A DNA stretch of 64,000 nt from Pseudomonadota bacterium (GTDB lineage: Bacteria; Desulfobacterota; Desulfovibrionia; Desulfovibrionales; Desulfomicrobiaceae): positions 1 through 64,000 of the forward strand of contig JAHIQM010000015.1 of the NCBI GenBank assembly GCA_018902545.1, given 5' to 3'. Every line of letters begins with the position of its first letter. The first letter of the stretch is position 1. This document shows positions 37,151-47,731 of this stretch, in pieces. The notes below the pieces were generated by a model that was given only the letters and a program-made list of their open reading frames with translations, had not been told where the DNA came from and did not search any database. The position numbers and the translations under genes were made by a program.

Positions 37151-37238
37151 CCCCCTGCGGAGCCCTCGACTCCCAGATTTGGCTATGTTAGAAGGAAAAA
37201 AACGAAGGGATGGCTCCAGGGTTTTTCTTTCTTTTTTT

Positions 37239-37294
37239 ACCGCCCGGTTTTCCCCCAAAGCAGGTCGATACCATCCCCCCGGGCGGTTTTTTTG
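37239..37294 (+). terminator. Terminator before the menaquinone cluster
   Basis: ACCGCCCGG (37239-37247) and CCGGGCGGT (37279-37287) pair across a 31-nt loop and are followed by a T-run (TTTTTTT). It lies between the acidic repeat protein gene and the small gene at 37321. Confidence 0.75.
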
Positions 37295-37320
37295 TTGCAT
37301 TTCAAACCAGCGAGATATTC

Positions 37321-37512
37321 ATGGATCAGCTCCAAAAACAGGCCCTGCAGGTTGCCAAGGAAATCGTCGTCAAGTTCATCGAAGTCGGACGCATTTCCCC
37401 TTCCAATTTTTCCGAGTACTTCGAACCCATCTATGACGATGTTTACCGCACCGTGACCAAGGCCGGACAGGCTCCCGCCATTGAAAAGGACAGCTCCGTT
37501 GAACCCAAATGA
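37321..37512 (+). CDS. Small uncharacterised protein preceding ubiE/menG
   Basis: The 63-residue product (MDQLQKQALQVAKEIVVKFI..., then SNFSEYFEPIYDDVYRTVTK) is largely helical and soluble. I recognise no domain. The ATG at 37321 has only a weak GCGAG upstream. Its 3' end overlaps the ubiE/menG start by 14 bp, which argues that it is translated and coupled to that gene. Its open frame also extends upstream through the terminator, which I reject. Confidence 0.6.
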   Translation: MDQLQKQALQVAKEIVVKFIEVGRISPSNFSEYFEPIYDDVYRTVTKAGQAPAIEKDSSVEPK

Positions 37513-38200
37513 GCATGGCAAGCGAGTCTCCGGCCTTTTCGACAACATCGCGACCTGGTACGACTTTCTCAATCATTTCCTGAGCCTGGGCCAGGACATT
37601 TACTGGCGCAACCGCCTGGTACGCACTGTCCGCCCCGGGTCGACAGGCACGGTGCTCGACCTTGCGGCCGGAACCCTTGATGTGAGCAGGGAGATCCTGC
37701 GCCAACACCCCGGACTCAATGTGCTGAGCATGGATTTCTCCCGGCCCATGCTCGTCCGCGGCCAGAAGAAGGTCGCTGGCCTTCCCGCCATCTTTCCGGT
37801 CCAGGCCGACGGACGCGCCCTGCCGTTACCAGACGGGTGTGTCGACGCGGTGACCATCGCCTTCGGCATCCGCAACATCCTGCCCCGGACCGACGCCTAC
37901 AGCGAGATCCTGCGGGTTCTCGCTCCGGGGGGACGACTGTGCATCCTGGAGTTCGGCACAGGTCAGGCCCGCATCTGGCAGGGTGCGTACAATTTCTATC
38001 TCGGCACGGTCCTGCCCCGCATCGGGCGTTTTTTCTCCAAAAACCCCGAAGCCTACCAGTATCTGGCGGACACCATCCTGGCCTTTCCAGGCGCCACCGT
38101 TCTGGCCGGGGAGTTGCGCGACGCAGGGTTCGATCAGGTGGGGCACCAGGCCCTAAGTTCGGGAATCGTTTATATCCACGTGGCCCGCAAACCTCTCTGA
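37499..38200 (+). CDS. ubiE: Demethylmenaquinone methyltransferase (UbiE/MenG)
   Basis: The 233-residue AdoMet-dependent enzyme methylates demethylmenaquinone in the last step of menaquinone synthesis. It contains LFDNIATWYDFLNHFLSLGQ, the AdoMet-binding VLDLAAGTLDVSREIL (DLAAGTG-type loop), MDFSRPML, FGIRNILPRTDAYSEILRVL and PGGRLCILEFGTG. No ATG is available at the right place. A TTG at 37499 has AAAAGGA eight bases upstream and is my choice; a TTG at 37481 is possible. It precedes mqnB, mqnD and a prenyl synthase. Confidence 0.92.
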   Translation: MNPNEHGKRVSGLFDNIATWYDFLNHFLSLGQDIYWRNRLVRTVRPGSTGTVLDLAAGTLDVSREILRQHPGLNVLSMDFSRPMLVRGQKKVAGLPAIFPVQADGRALPLPDGCVDAVTIAFGIRNILPRTDAYSEILRVLAPGGRLCILEFGTGQARIWQGAYNFYLGTVLPRIGRFFSKNPEAYQYLADTILAFPGATVLAGELRDAGFDQVGHQALSSGIVYIHVARKPL

Positions 38201-38264
38201 TCGGCGACGGGCCGCGCTCTCAATTCATCTCTCAACGTCTCGGATCCCCGCATACGAGGAGCTC

Positions 38265-39575
<1,311 letters not shown>

Positions 39576-39588
39576 GGGTGGCCTGCGC

Positions 39589-40284
39589 ATGATTCTTCTG
39601 GCCTGCGCAACCAGGCAGGAGTTGCAAGCCGTACTGTCCTGCCCGGACTCCTCCACGGGGCGGGAGCCCGCGCCCATGAGCATGGGTGGCCGCGAATTTC
39701 TGCCGTGCGTGGTGGGGATCGGGCCTGTGGCAGCGGCCTTGAGCGCGGGGGCGCTGCTTGAGCGCCATCCCGAAGTAACGGGCATTGTGAACCTGGGCAT
39801 CTGCGGCAGCTTTGACACAGCCGTCGCCCCCCTTGGATCGGTCTGCGCAGCCAGCGCCGAAATCTTGCCGGAATACGGGGTGCGCCGTGCAATTCACGGC
39901 GAGGAGGAAGCCTTTGGGCACCAGATGTTTGCCGACCTGACCCTTGATCCCCCGAACCGCCTTGATTTCGACCCACGGGAGCAGGCGCGGAGCATGGGTC
40001 TCAATCTGCATACAGGGTGGGCCATGGGGCCGAGCCTGACCGTGGCCGGAGTGAGCGGGGACCAGGAACAGGCGGATACGCTTCGTACCCGCTACAAAGC
40101 CCTCACGGAAAACATGGAAGGGTTCAGTCTGGCCCTCGCGGCCAGGCGTCACGGCATCGGATTTCTTGAGATCCGAACCGTGTCCAACCCCGTGGGGGCC
40201 AGAGACAAGCGGCTCTGGAATTTCCGTCTGGCGCTACAGGCCCTGCGAAGCATTCTGCCCGTACTTACCGGAGCCCGGGCATGA
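39589..40284 (+). CDS. mqnB: Futalosine hydrolase
   Basis: The 231-residue nucleosidase-family enzyme releases hypoxanthine from futalosine to give dehypoxanthine futalosine in the alternative menaquinone pathway. It has VVGIGPVAAALSAGALL, IVNLGICGSFDTAVAPLGSV, ENMEGFSLALAARRHGIGFL (purine-nucleoside phosphorylase-like NMEG motif) and IRTVSNPVGARD. The next gene is mqnD, which decides between futalosine hydrolase and other nucleosidases. The ATG at 39589 lies 13 bases after the dehydrogenase stop. The stop overlaps mqnD by 4 nt. Confidence 0.92.
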   Translation: MILLACATRQELQAVLSCPDSSTGREPAPMSMGGREFLPCVVGIGPVAAALSAGALLERHPEVTGIVNLGICGSFDTAVAPLGSVCAASAEILPEYGVRRAIHGEEEAFGHQMFADLTLDPPNRLDFDPREQARSMGLNLHTGWAMGPSLTVAGVSGDQEQADTLRTRYKALTENMEGFSLALAARRHGIGFLEIRTVSNPVGARDKRLWNFRLALQALRSILPVLTGARA

Positions 40285-41072
40285 CCCCCCTGCGTATCGC
40301 CATTTCCCCCTGCCCCAATGACAGCTTCATCTTCGGGGCCTGGGTGCTGGGCCTGACGTCGTCTCCGCAAGATCGCGACTGCCGCTTTTTCTGGCATGAC
40401 GTGCAGGAGTTGAACCACGGAGCCCTCACCGGAGAGTGGGACGTGATAAAAGTCAGCGCGGCCACGGCCTTGCGTCTTGAAGGCAGCTGCACCATCCTGC
40501 CCAGCGGCGGGGCCTTCGGACTGGAACACGGCCCCAAGCTCGTGACCCGCACGGATTTTGACGGCGAACTGCGCAGAATCGCCGTGCCGGGGCTCGACAC
40601 CACCGCAGCCTGCGTGCTGCACGCGGCTCTGGAAGGCAACTTCACCCCGGTGCCCATTATCTTTCACGCCATTGTCGATGCCGTGCGCGACGGGGAGGTC
40701 GACGCGGGCCTGCTCATCCACGAAACGGCCCTGATCCACGAGCGCTACGACCTCGCCCTGCGCCTGGACCTCGGACAATGGTGGCGTGAGCGCACAGGAG
40801 CGCTGCCCTTGCCCCTGGGCTGCATCGTCGCCAGGAATGAACTTGGGCCAGCCATGCACCTGGCCGTCGCCAGCAGCATCCGCGCAAGCATCCTGCACGC
40901 CCGCGCCAGGCGTGAATCCATAATGCCTTTTGTCGCAACCCTGGCCAGAGAGCTTGACGCGGCCACGTTGGAACAACATATTGCCGCCTACGTCAACGCA
41001 TTCAGTCTGGACATGGGACCAGACGGCCAGACCGCACTCAACACGCTGCAAACCTTGCGGGATCTTTCATGA
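40281..41072 (+). CDS. mqnD: 1,4-dihydroxy-6-naphthoate synthase
   Basis: The 263-residue enzyme converts cyclic dehypoxanthine futalosine to 1,4-dihydroxy-6-naphthoate. It has the periplasmic-binding-protein-like fold with the N-terminal LRIAISPCPNDSFIFGAWVL, DVIKVSAATALRLEGSCTIL, GLLIHETALIHERY and LGCIVARNELGPAM. ATGA overlaps link it to both neighbours (mqnB stop and the prenyl synthase start), so translation is coupled. mqnA and mqnC are not in the window. Confidence 0.94.
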   Translation: MTPLRIAISPCPNDSFIFGAWVLGLTSSPQDRDCRFFWHDVQELNHGALTGEWDVIKVSAATALRLEGSCTILPSGGAFGLEHGPKLVTRTDFDGELRRIAVPGLDTTAACVLHAALEGNFTPVPIIFHAIVDAVRDGEVDAGLLIHETALIHERYDLALRLDLGQWWRERTGALPLPLGCIVARNELGPAMHLAVASSIRASILHARARRESIMPFVATLARELDAATLEQHIAAYVNAFSLDMGPDGQTALNTLQTLRDLS

Positions 41073-42049
41073 ACGAAGCCTTCGCCCAACTCAAAGCCGC
41101 TTTTCTTAAAGAGCTTCCGGCCATCAATGCCGCCATCAGTCAGGAGATCGACGCCCTGCCCGCGCTGGTCAGGCCCGTAGCCGCGCATGTCATGGACGCC
41201 GGAGGCAAGCGCCTGCGCCCGATGCTCACAATTCTTTTCGCACGGGCCCAGGGTTTCCGCGGCGACAAGCTGCACACCCTGGCCAGCTCCCTGGAATTTC
41301 TGCATTCGGCCACCCTCATGCATGACGACATCCTGGACAACGCCGATCTGCGCAGGGGAAAACCGGCGGCGCATACCCTTTTCGGCATCACCCCGACGGT
41401 GCTGGCCGGAGACGTGCTCCTGGCCCTGGCCAACGAAATCGTGGCCCGCACCGGCAACCCGGCCCTGACCTCGTGCATCTCCAAGGCCATCATGCAGACG
41501 GCCACGGGCGAGATCATGGAAATTGCCGCCATCCGCAAGGCGGACATCACCCGGGCCGAGTACATCGAGATCATCACCGGCAAGACCGCCTATCTGATCC
41601 AATCGGCCTGCGAATTCGGCGTCATCGCGGCGGGAGGGTCCGAGCGTGCGCGGGACAGCGCGAGAACCTTCGGCCTGAACCTGGGCATCGCATTCCAACT
41701 GGTGGATGACGCCCTCGACTACACCTCACAGGCCGACACCTCGGGCAAGCCTCTGGGCGGGGATCTGCGCGAAGGCAAATTCACCCTGCCGCTCCTGCTT
41801 TATCTTCAATCCCTGCCTGACGCGCAGCACGCAATCATCACCCGGGAGCTCACGGACGCGAACCTCCATCCCGCCAGGCAGGACCAGATCATCACCGATA
41901 TCTCGGGACAGGGGTTCGCCGAAAAGACCCGCAGCGAGGCAAGATCCTATTTGGCACTAGCCAGCCGGGCGCTCGACGTGTTACCAGAAAGCCTGGAAAA
42001 GAAGCTGCTTGGGGCCATGATCGATTTCGTCCTGACACGAGATAAATAA
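41069..42049 (+). CDS. Polyprenyl diphosphate synthase (menaquinone side chain)
   Basis: The 326-residue trans-prenyl synthase has the first Asp-rich motif LMHDDILDNADLRRG near residue 85 and the second LVDDALDYTSQ near 212. Other conserved parts are GGKRLRPMLTILFARA and HTLFGITPTVLAGDVLLALA. It should make the octaprenyl-to-nonaprenyl chain for menaquinone, as suggested by the mqnD overlap. The chain length cannot be read from the sequence. It ends two bases before the HDOD-GGDEF gene. Confidence 0.93.
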   Translation: MNEAFAQLKAAFLKELPAINAAISQEIDALPALVRPVAAHVMDAGGKRLRPMLTILFARAQGFRGDKLHTLASSLEFLHSATLMHDDILDNADLRRGKPAAHTLFGITPTVLAGDVLLALANEIVARTGNPALTSCISKAIMQTATGEIMEIAAIRKADITRAEYIEIITGKTAYLIQSACEFGVIAAGGSERARDSARTFGLNLGIAFQLVDDALDYTSQADTSGKPLGGDLREGKFTLPLLLYLQSLPDAQHAIITRELTDANLHPARQDQIITDISGQGFAEKTRSEARSYLALASRALDVLPESLEKKLLGAMIDFVLTRDK

Positions 42050-42051
42050 GC

Positions 42052-44547
42052 ATGCCAAACGTGGATCGCCTTCCTCCCCGCAATCTTGCAACCTCGTTGC
42101 GAGCAAGCCTGAAAGCGACCTTTTCTCCTGCAACGGCCCAACTTCTGCAAGAAGCGGTCAAGCCGGAGCCGGATTTTAGTGTCATCGCCTCCATCCTGAA
42201 GCTCGATCCGGCCCTGGCCACGGCCATCCTCACCCTGGTCAACTCACCCTACTACGGACAGACCTGTAAAATCTCCGACCTGCAACGCGCGGCCATCATT
42301 CTCGGCGACAACGAAATTCTGCGCATCGCCCTGTCCCTGTCCCTGCAGAAGAACCTGAACTCGATCCTGGAAAAGAACGGCTTCGACACCTTTGCCAACT
42401 GGCGGATCATCATCTGGGCGGCACAGGGCGCGGAGCTCATCGCCCGGCGACTGGCACCCGGAGAAGAAGAAACCGCGTACCTCTGCGCTCTGGTCAAGGA
42501 TCTCTCCCTGCTCCTCTACGCCGCCACTTTTCCCGAACACCTGCTGCCCGTCCTGAAGCAGCCGGACTTCGTCAACACCGGCCCGACGTTCATGTCCTGG
42601 CAGAACCACCTCCCCGAGGACCACTCCGCCCTGACCGCCGAACTGCTCAAACAGTGGAACTTTCCCGAGCACATGATCGCGGCCATCACCGCGCATCACG
42701 ATCTGGAACATGTCTTCGACCACCCACCCCTGACCCAGGCCGTCATCCTTGGAACCAGATGGGCCGAGGCGGAATTTCGCACCGATCCTTCACCGGACAG
42801 CCTGAACCAGCTCGGCTACCTCCTGGCCAAGGCCAAGGTCCTGCCTCCGGAAGGCATGGACGCCTTGCGCAGGGAATGCGCGACCCTTTTCGCCGAGCTG
42901 TCCGAGGCCATGCATATCAAGGACCTCGATCCCGAAGACAGGCTCTACGCCCACTCTTTGCAATCCATTCAGGACTTTCATCACCAGGCCAAGGAAATCG
43001 AGGGACTGACCGGAGGCAGTGCGGCCATCGCAGCATGCATCGGACGGCATCTGCGCTGGAACTGGGACTGCCGCAACGCCGAGCTCATCCTGCACGCCCC
43101 GGCCAACAGGCATTGGGAGCGTTTTCTCGTGAACGACTCCGGCGTGCACGGACCGGATATCGCCCCGGCTCTTGAAAAACTCAGGAATCCTGTGGGGCAG
43201 CCTTTTATCCTGGAAACCGAAGGCGTCACGGTCGGAGAATTGCGGCTAAGCGGCGCTTGCAGCGCGGAACCGCACTCATCCGAGATGACGCTCTACACGC
43301 GCCTGCTGGCGCGCAGCATCTTGCGGCAGACCAACACCATCGGACAGCTGGAGGTCAAGGCCGAGCTGCTGGACATCCTTCCCGCCGGGGTCGCACTTCT
43401 CGATCCCGAGGGACGCATCGCAAAGGCCAACCCCACCTTCTCCAAATTCCTGAACGGCGCGCAGCGGCTCGAGGACAGACTTGGCCAGAGCAATGACCAG
43501 ACCGGACAGACCGTACAGGGATGGCGCAAGTTCCTTGATGATCCATCGCAGAGCAGTCACTGCGTCATCCACTGTCCGCTGGGCCCCAAGGCCGGGCAGA
43601 CCGCACCATCCTTCTCCCTGACCTGTTACAAAATCCGCCAGGGCTCCCGGACCAACATCCTGGCCATGGTCCAGGATCTGAGCGAAATCCGCGTACTCGA
43701 ATTCGAGGCCCTGCATCAGCGGGACTTCCTGAACACCCTGCTCTCGTCCATGCAGGACCTGGTCCTGACCACGGACAAGGATGGAAACATCACGTACGCA
43801 TCGGGTCGCCACGGCCAGTTTCTGACCGGGCGCAACCTTTTCCGGCTCACCCGTCCCATGAACGAGCAGGAAGAGGCGTGGGACATGGAATTTCTGGAAC
43901 AGTGCCAGGCTGCTGTGGAAGTGCAGATCGTACTCGACGACGAGCATCTGCAGCTCGAACTCGTCTTTTCCCGTTTTTCCTTCGGGAACGACTACGGCCT
44001 TGTCGTCGGCCGGAACATTTCGACCATCCGCAGGCTGGAACGCAAAATCAGGGAACAGGCCCTTTTCGATTCCCTGACCCAGGTTTTCAATCGCCACCAC
44101 CTGACGCCGCTCCTGGAGAGGGAAATTTCGCGCGCAAAACGCACCGATGCCCCACTGGGGCTGATCTTTTTCGACATCGACAAGTTCAAGCTCTTCAACG
44201 ACACCCACGGCCACCACTGCGGCGACAAGGCACTCCAAGAGCTGGGTCAACTGCTTCGGAAAATATTGCGCAAGGGCCTCGACTTTCCCTGCCGCTTCGG
44301 CGGAGACGAATTCGTCATTATCTCCAGCAACTCCACTGTCGCCAACCTGCTGACCATCGCGCAACGAATCCAAAAGGAATTCAGCACATTGCACAAGGGT
44401 CTTGTCACCTTAAGCATCGGCCTCAGCATGCTCGAACCCGAGGACTCGTCCCAATCCCTGCTTGAACGCTGCGACAAAGCCAATTATCAGGCCAAGGGCC
44501 AGGGTGGAAACGCCATCGTACACCTGCAGGCCACCACGCATCCCTGA
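42052..44547 (+). CDS. HDOD-PAS-GGDEF signalling protein (probable diguanylate cyclase)
   Basis: The 831-residue cytoplasmic protein starts with an HDOD domain (about 20-215: SILKLDPALATAILTLVNSP; ILGDNEILRIALSLSL; AELLKQWNFPEHMIAAITAH). A PAS-like segment follows near 440-480 (LLDILPAGVALLDPEGRIAK), then a second sensor stretch (LVLTTDKDGNITYASGRHGQ). The C-terminal GGDEF domain (about 665-825) has intact FFDIDKFKLFNDTHGHHCGD and CRFGGDEFVIIS. The active-site signature is complete, so it should make c-di-GMP. The product-inhibition I-site is KGLD instead of RxxD, so feedback may be weak. It lies at the end of the menaquinone cluster. Confidence 0.9.
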   Translation: MPNVDRLPPRNLATSLRASLKATFSPATAQLLQEAVKPEPDFSVIASILKLDPALATAILTLVNSPYYGQTCKISDLQRAAIILGDNEILRIALSLSLQKNLNSILEKNGFDTFANWRIIIWAAQGAELIARRLAPGEEETAYLCALVKDLSLLLYAATFPEHLLPVLKQPDFVNTGPTFMSWQNHLPEDHSALTAELLKQWNFPEHMIAAITAHHDLEHVFDHPPLTQAVILGTRWAEAEFRTDPSPDSLNQLGYLLAKAKVLPPEGMDALRRECATLFAELSEAMHIKDLDPEDRLYAHSLQSIQDFHHQAKEIEGLTGGSAAIAACIGRHLRWNWDCRNAELILHAPANRHWERFLVNDSGVHGPDIAPALEKLRNPVGQPFILETEGVTVGELRLSGACSAEPHSSEMTLYTRLLARSILRQTNTIGQLEVKAELLDILPAGVALLDPEGRIAKANPTFSKFLNGAQRLEDRLGQSNDQTGQTVQGWRKFLDDPSQSSHCVIHCPLGPKAGQTAPSFSLTCYKIRQGSRTNILAMVQDLSEIRVLEFEALHQRDFLNTLLSSMQDLVLTTDKDGNITYASGRHGQFLTGRNLFRLTRPMNEQEEAWDMEFLEQCQAAVEVQIVLDDEHLQLELVFSRFSFGNDYGLVVGRNISTIRRLERKIREQALFDSLTQVFNRHHLTPLLEREISRAKRTDAPLGLIFFDIDKFKLFNDTHGHHCGDKALQELGQLLRKILRKGLDFPCRFGGDEFVIISSNSTVANLLTIAQRIQKEFSTLHKGLVTLSIGLSMLEPEDSSQSLLERCDKANYQAKGQGGNAIVHLQATTHP

Positions 44548-44575
44548 ACCATAAGCATCACTCTAGGAGAACAAC

Positions 44576-47557
44576 ATGCCGATCCGAGTCGAAGTGGCTC
44601 TGCGCAAGGCAGTTACCGATACCCAGGGCAACAAGACCGCCCACAAGATCAAGAATGAACTCGGATTGACCGTGGACCAGGTCCGCATCATCCGGGTCTA
44701 CACCGTGGACGGACTGACAGGCGCCCAGGTCGATGCGGCCATTGCCGCCGGGGCCCTGCATGATCCCGTCCTGCATGCGGCCCAGACGACTCCGGCGGCC
44801 AAGGATTTCGACTGGATCATCGAAGTGGGCTTTCGGCCCGGCGTGACCGACAACGAGGGACGCACAGCCCGGGAAACCCTGCGCACGGTGTTTGGTGACG
44901 ACGGTCTGAACGTGGCCGTGTACACCTCCACCCAATTCCTGATCTCCGGCCCGCTGACCCGGACCGAGGTGCAACACATCGCCAAAGACCTGCTGGCCAA
45001 CGAACTGATCCAGCGCTTCCAGATCGCGGACAAGGACGAATGGGCGGCGAAACCGGGTTTTCCGGCCCGCACAGCGGCCGTCACGGGCGAATCTTCCAGC
45101 ACCGTCGACATCGTGGACCTCTGGGTCATGGATGATGAAGCCCTGATGCGCCTGAGCCGCGAAAACACCCTGGCGCTCAGCCTCGAGGAAATGCGCTGCA
45201 TCAAGGATTACTACGCACTCCCGGAGGTCGTCGCCCACCGCAAGGCCAAAGGTCTGCCTGCTGCGCCCACGGACGCGGAGCTCGAATGCCTGGCCCAGAC
45301 CTGGTCCGAGCACTGCAAGCACAAGATTTTCAGCTCCCGCATCAGCTACGAGAACCGCGAAAACGGCACGAAGGCCGAAATCAACAGCCTCTACAAGACC
45401 TACATCCAGGGCAGCACGAAAAAACTGCGCGAGCGCATGGGCGAAGATGACTTCTGCCTGTCCGTATTCAAGGACAACGCCGGCGTGATCCGCTTCAGCG
45501 ACGACATGAACGTGTGCATCAAGGTCGAGACTCACAACAGCCCCTCGGCCCTGGACCCCTACGGCGGGGCCCTGACCGGCATCGTCGGCGTGAACCGTGA
45601 TCCCATGGGCACGGGCATGGGCGCGAACCTACTGTGCAACACCAACGTGTTCTGTTTTGCCTCCCCCTTCCACGAGGGCGAACTGCCCCCGCGCCTCTTA
45701 CACCCGCGCCGGGTTTTTGAAGGCGTGCGCGAGGGCGTGGAACACGGCGGCAATAAATCCGGCATTCCCACGGTCAACGGGGCCATCGTCTTCCACGAGC
45801 GATTCCTGGGCAAACCCCTGGTCTTCTGCGGCACGATCGGCACCATGCCCACAACCGTGTCCGGTCAGCCCAGCCACGAGAAAAAAGCCCTGCCCGGCGA
45901 CCGCATCGTCATGACCGGCGGACGCATCGGCAAGGACGGCATCCACGGCGCGACCTTCTCGTCCGAAGAACTGCACGAGGGCTCTCCGGCCACAGCCGTG
46001 CAGATCGGCGACCCCATCACCCAGCGCCGCATGTACGATTTCCTGATGCGCGCCCGGGACCTGGGCCTCTACAACGCCATCACCGACAATGGCGCAGGGG
46101 GCCTCAGCTCCTCGGTGGGCGAGATGGCCCAGGACTGCGGCGGCTGCGACATGGACCTGGCGAAGGCCCCCCTCAAGTACGACGGTCTGCGGCCCTGGGA
46201 AATCCTGGTCTCCGAGGCCCAGGAGCGCATGACCTTGGCTGTGCCGCCGGACAGGCTGCAGGCCTTCATGGACCTGGCGCGGGAGATGAACGTCGAGGCC
46301 ACGGACCTGGGCTCATTCACCGACTCGGGCTACCTGCACGTGCGCTACAACGAGAAAATCGTGACCGACCTGGACATGAAATTCCTGCACGACGGTACCC
46401 CGCAGATGCAGCTCTCCGCCGTCTGGGAACGCCCCCAGGCCTGCTGTTGCGGTGAAGCGCCCGAGCCTAACGTCACGGATCATCATGATTTTCTGCAGGC
46501 CATGCTCGGCCGCCTGAACATCTGTTCCCGTGAGTACGTCATCCGCCAGTACGACCACGAGGTTCAGGGCGGCAGCGTCATCAAACCTCTTGTCGGTGCC
46601 GAAAATGACGGCCCGGCCGACGCGGCCGTGATCCGGCCCAAGCTCGGCAGCGACAGGGCCCTGGTCATAGCGGGCGGCATCTGCCCGAAGCTCTCTGACC
46701 TCGACACCTATTGGATGATGGCGAACGCCATCGACGAGGGCGTGCGTAACGCCGTGGCCACCGGCGGCGATATCCACCACATGGCCGGAGTGGACAATTT
46801 CTGCTGGTGCGATCCGGTGCGGTCCGAAAAGACTCCGGACGGCGAGTATAAGCTGGCCCAGCTGGTCCGCGCCAACCAGGCCCTGTCCCACTACTGCCTG
46901 GCCTACGGCGTGCCTTGCGTCTCGGGCAAGGACTCCATGAAGAACGACTACACGGGCGGCGGCACCAAGATCTCCATTCCGCCCACGGTCCTCTTCTCGG
47001 TCATGGGCGTCATCGATGACTGCAACAAGACCATGACCTCGGATTTCAAACGCCCGGACGAAATCGTCTACGTATTGGGCCTGACCAAAAACGAGCTGGG
47101 TGGATCGGAATACGCAGACCAGCTCGGTGTGTGCGGCGCGGTGCCGCAGGTCGACGCCGTTTCCGCGCGCATCCGCTACGAGCGCATGTTCAAAGCCATC
47201 ACCTCGGGCCTGCTCACCGCCGCCCACGACCTCTCCGACGGCGGTCTGGCCGTGGCCGTGGCCGAAATGGCCCTGGCCGGGCGCATCGGTGCGGACATCG
47301 ATACAAACAAAGTCCCGGCCCTGGACTGCCCGCTGCCCGAACAGCGCCTCTACAGCGAATCGGCCAGCCGCTTCGTGGTCACCGTGGCCGATGACAAACG
47401 CGCCGCCTTCGAAGCCCTCTTCGCCGGAGACTTCATGGCGGCCATCGGCAGAACCACGGCCGACGGCCGCCTGACCCTGCGCACAGGAGACACGACCCTG
47501 GTCAAAATGCCCGTGGAGGATCTGGCCGAGGCTTGGAAAAAGACTCTGGATTTTTAA
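44576..47557 (+). CDS. purL: Phosphoribosylformylglycinamidine synthase, long PurL with N-terminal PurS-like region
   Basis: The 993-residue synthetase catalyses the ATP-dependent amination of FGAR to FGAM. The first 180 residues resemble PurS-type folds (MPIRVEVALRKAVTD; VRIIRVYTVDGLTGAQ). The core has LAQTWSEHCKHKIFSSRISY (catalytic His), KVETHNSPSALDPYGGALTG, GGNKSGIPTVNGAIVF, MTGGRIGKDGIHGATFSSEE and the second half's CVSGKDSMKNDYTGGGTKIS. No glutaminase domain is present at the C-terminus, so a separate PurQ is needed; it is not in the window. AGGAG precedes the ATG. Confidence 0.94.
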   Translation: MPIRVEVALRKAVTDTQGNKTAHKIKNELGLTVDQVRIIRVYTVDGLTGAQVDAAIAAGALHDPVLHAAQTTPAAKDFDWIIEVGFRPGVTDNEGRTARETLRTVFGDDGLNVAVYTSTQFLISGPLTRTEVQHIAKDLLANELIQRFQIADKDEWAAKPGFPARTAAVTGESSSTVDIVDLWVMDDEALMRLSRENTLALSLEEMRCIKDYYALPEVVAHRKAKGLPAAPTDAELECLAQTWSEHCKHKIFSSRISYENRENGTKAEINSLYKTYIQGSTKKLRERMGEDDFCLSVFKDNAGVIRFSDDMNVCIKVETHNSPSALDPYGGALTGIVGVNRDPMGTGMGANLLCNTNVFCFASPFHEGELPPRLLHPRRVFEGVREGVEHGGNKSGIPTVNGAIVFHERFLGKPLVFCGTIGTMPTTVSGQPSHEKKALPGDRIVMTGGRIGKDGIHGATFSSEELHEGSPATAVQIGDPITQRRMYDFLMRARDLGLYNAITDNGAGGLSSSVGEMAQDCGGCDMDLAKAPLKYDGLRPWEILVSEAQERMTLAVPPDRLQAFMDLAREMNVEATDLGSFTDSGYLHVRYNEKIVTDLDMKFLHDGTPQMQLSAVWERPQACCCGEAPEPNVTDHHDFLQAMLGRLNICSREYVIRQYDHEVQGGSVIKPLVGAENDGPADAAVIRPKLGSDRALVIAGGICPKLSDLDTYWMMANAIDEGVRNAVATGGDIHHMAGVDNFCWCDPVRSEKTPDGEYKLAQLVRANQALSHYCLAYGVPCVSGKDSMKNDYTGGGTKISIPPTVLFSVMGVIDDCNKTMTSDFKRPDEIVYVLGLTKNELGGSEYADQLGVCGAVPQVDAVSARIRYERMFKAITSGLLTAAHDLSDGGLAVAVAEMALAGRIGADIDTNKVPALDCPLPEQRLYSESASRFVVTVADDKRAAFEALFAGDFMAAIGRTTADGRLTLRTGDTTLVKMPVEDLAEAWKKTLDF

Positions 47558-47561
47558 GAGA

Positions 47562-47721
47562 ATGCCTCCGGCGGGCAAGGGACACATCCCCTGCACCCCA
47601 TTAGACTTCAATTAAAAACGGGCGGCCCAATATGGGTCGCCCGTTTTTAATTACATCCACACAATGCCCCCCAACCCCTTTACGGGGTGCAGGGGACGCG
47701 TCCCCTGCCCGCCGGAGGCAT
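47562..47721. repeat. 160-bp structure: 38-bp inverted repeats flanking a bidirectional terminator
   Basis: The left arm (47562-47599, starting ATGCCTCCGGCGGGCA) and right arm (47684-47721, ending GCCCGCCGGAGGCAT) are inverted copies matching at 35 of 38 positions. Each arm also contains its own small palindrome (GGGGACGCGTCCCC type). It fills the gap between the convergent purL and pyk genes. It resembles the short dispersed intergenic repeats of Desulfovibrionales, but other copies cannot be checked here. Confidence 0.85.
47611..47652. terminator. Bidirectional terminator between purL and pyk
   Basis: AAAAACGGGCG and CGCCCGTTTTT pair, with an inner CCCA/TGGG stem and loop ATA. A-run and T-run make it work in both directions. 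Confidence 0.9.
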
Positions 47722-47731
47722 CTTGCTTCCT

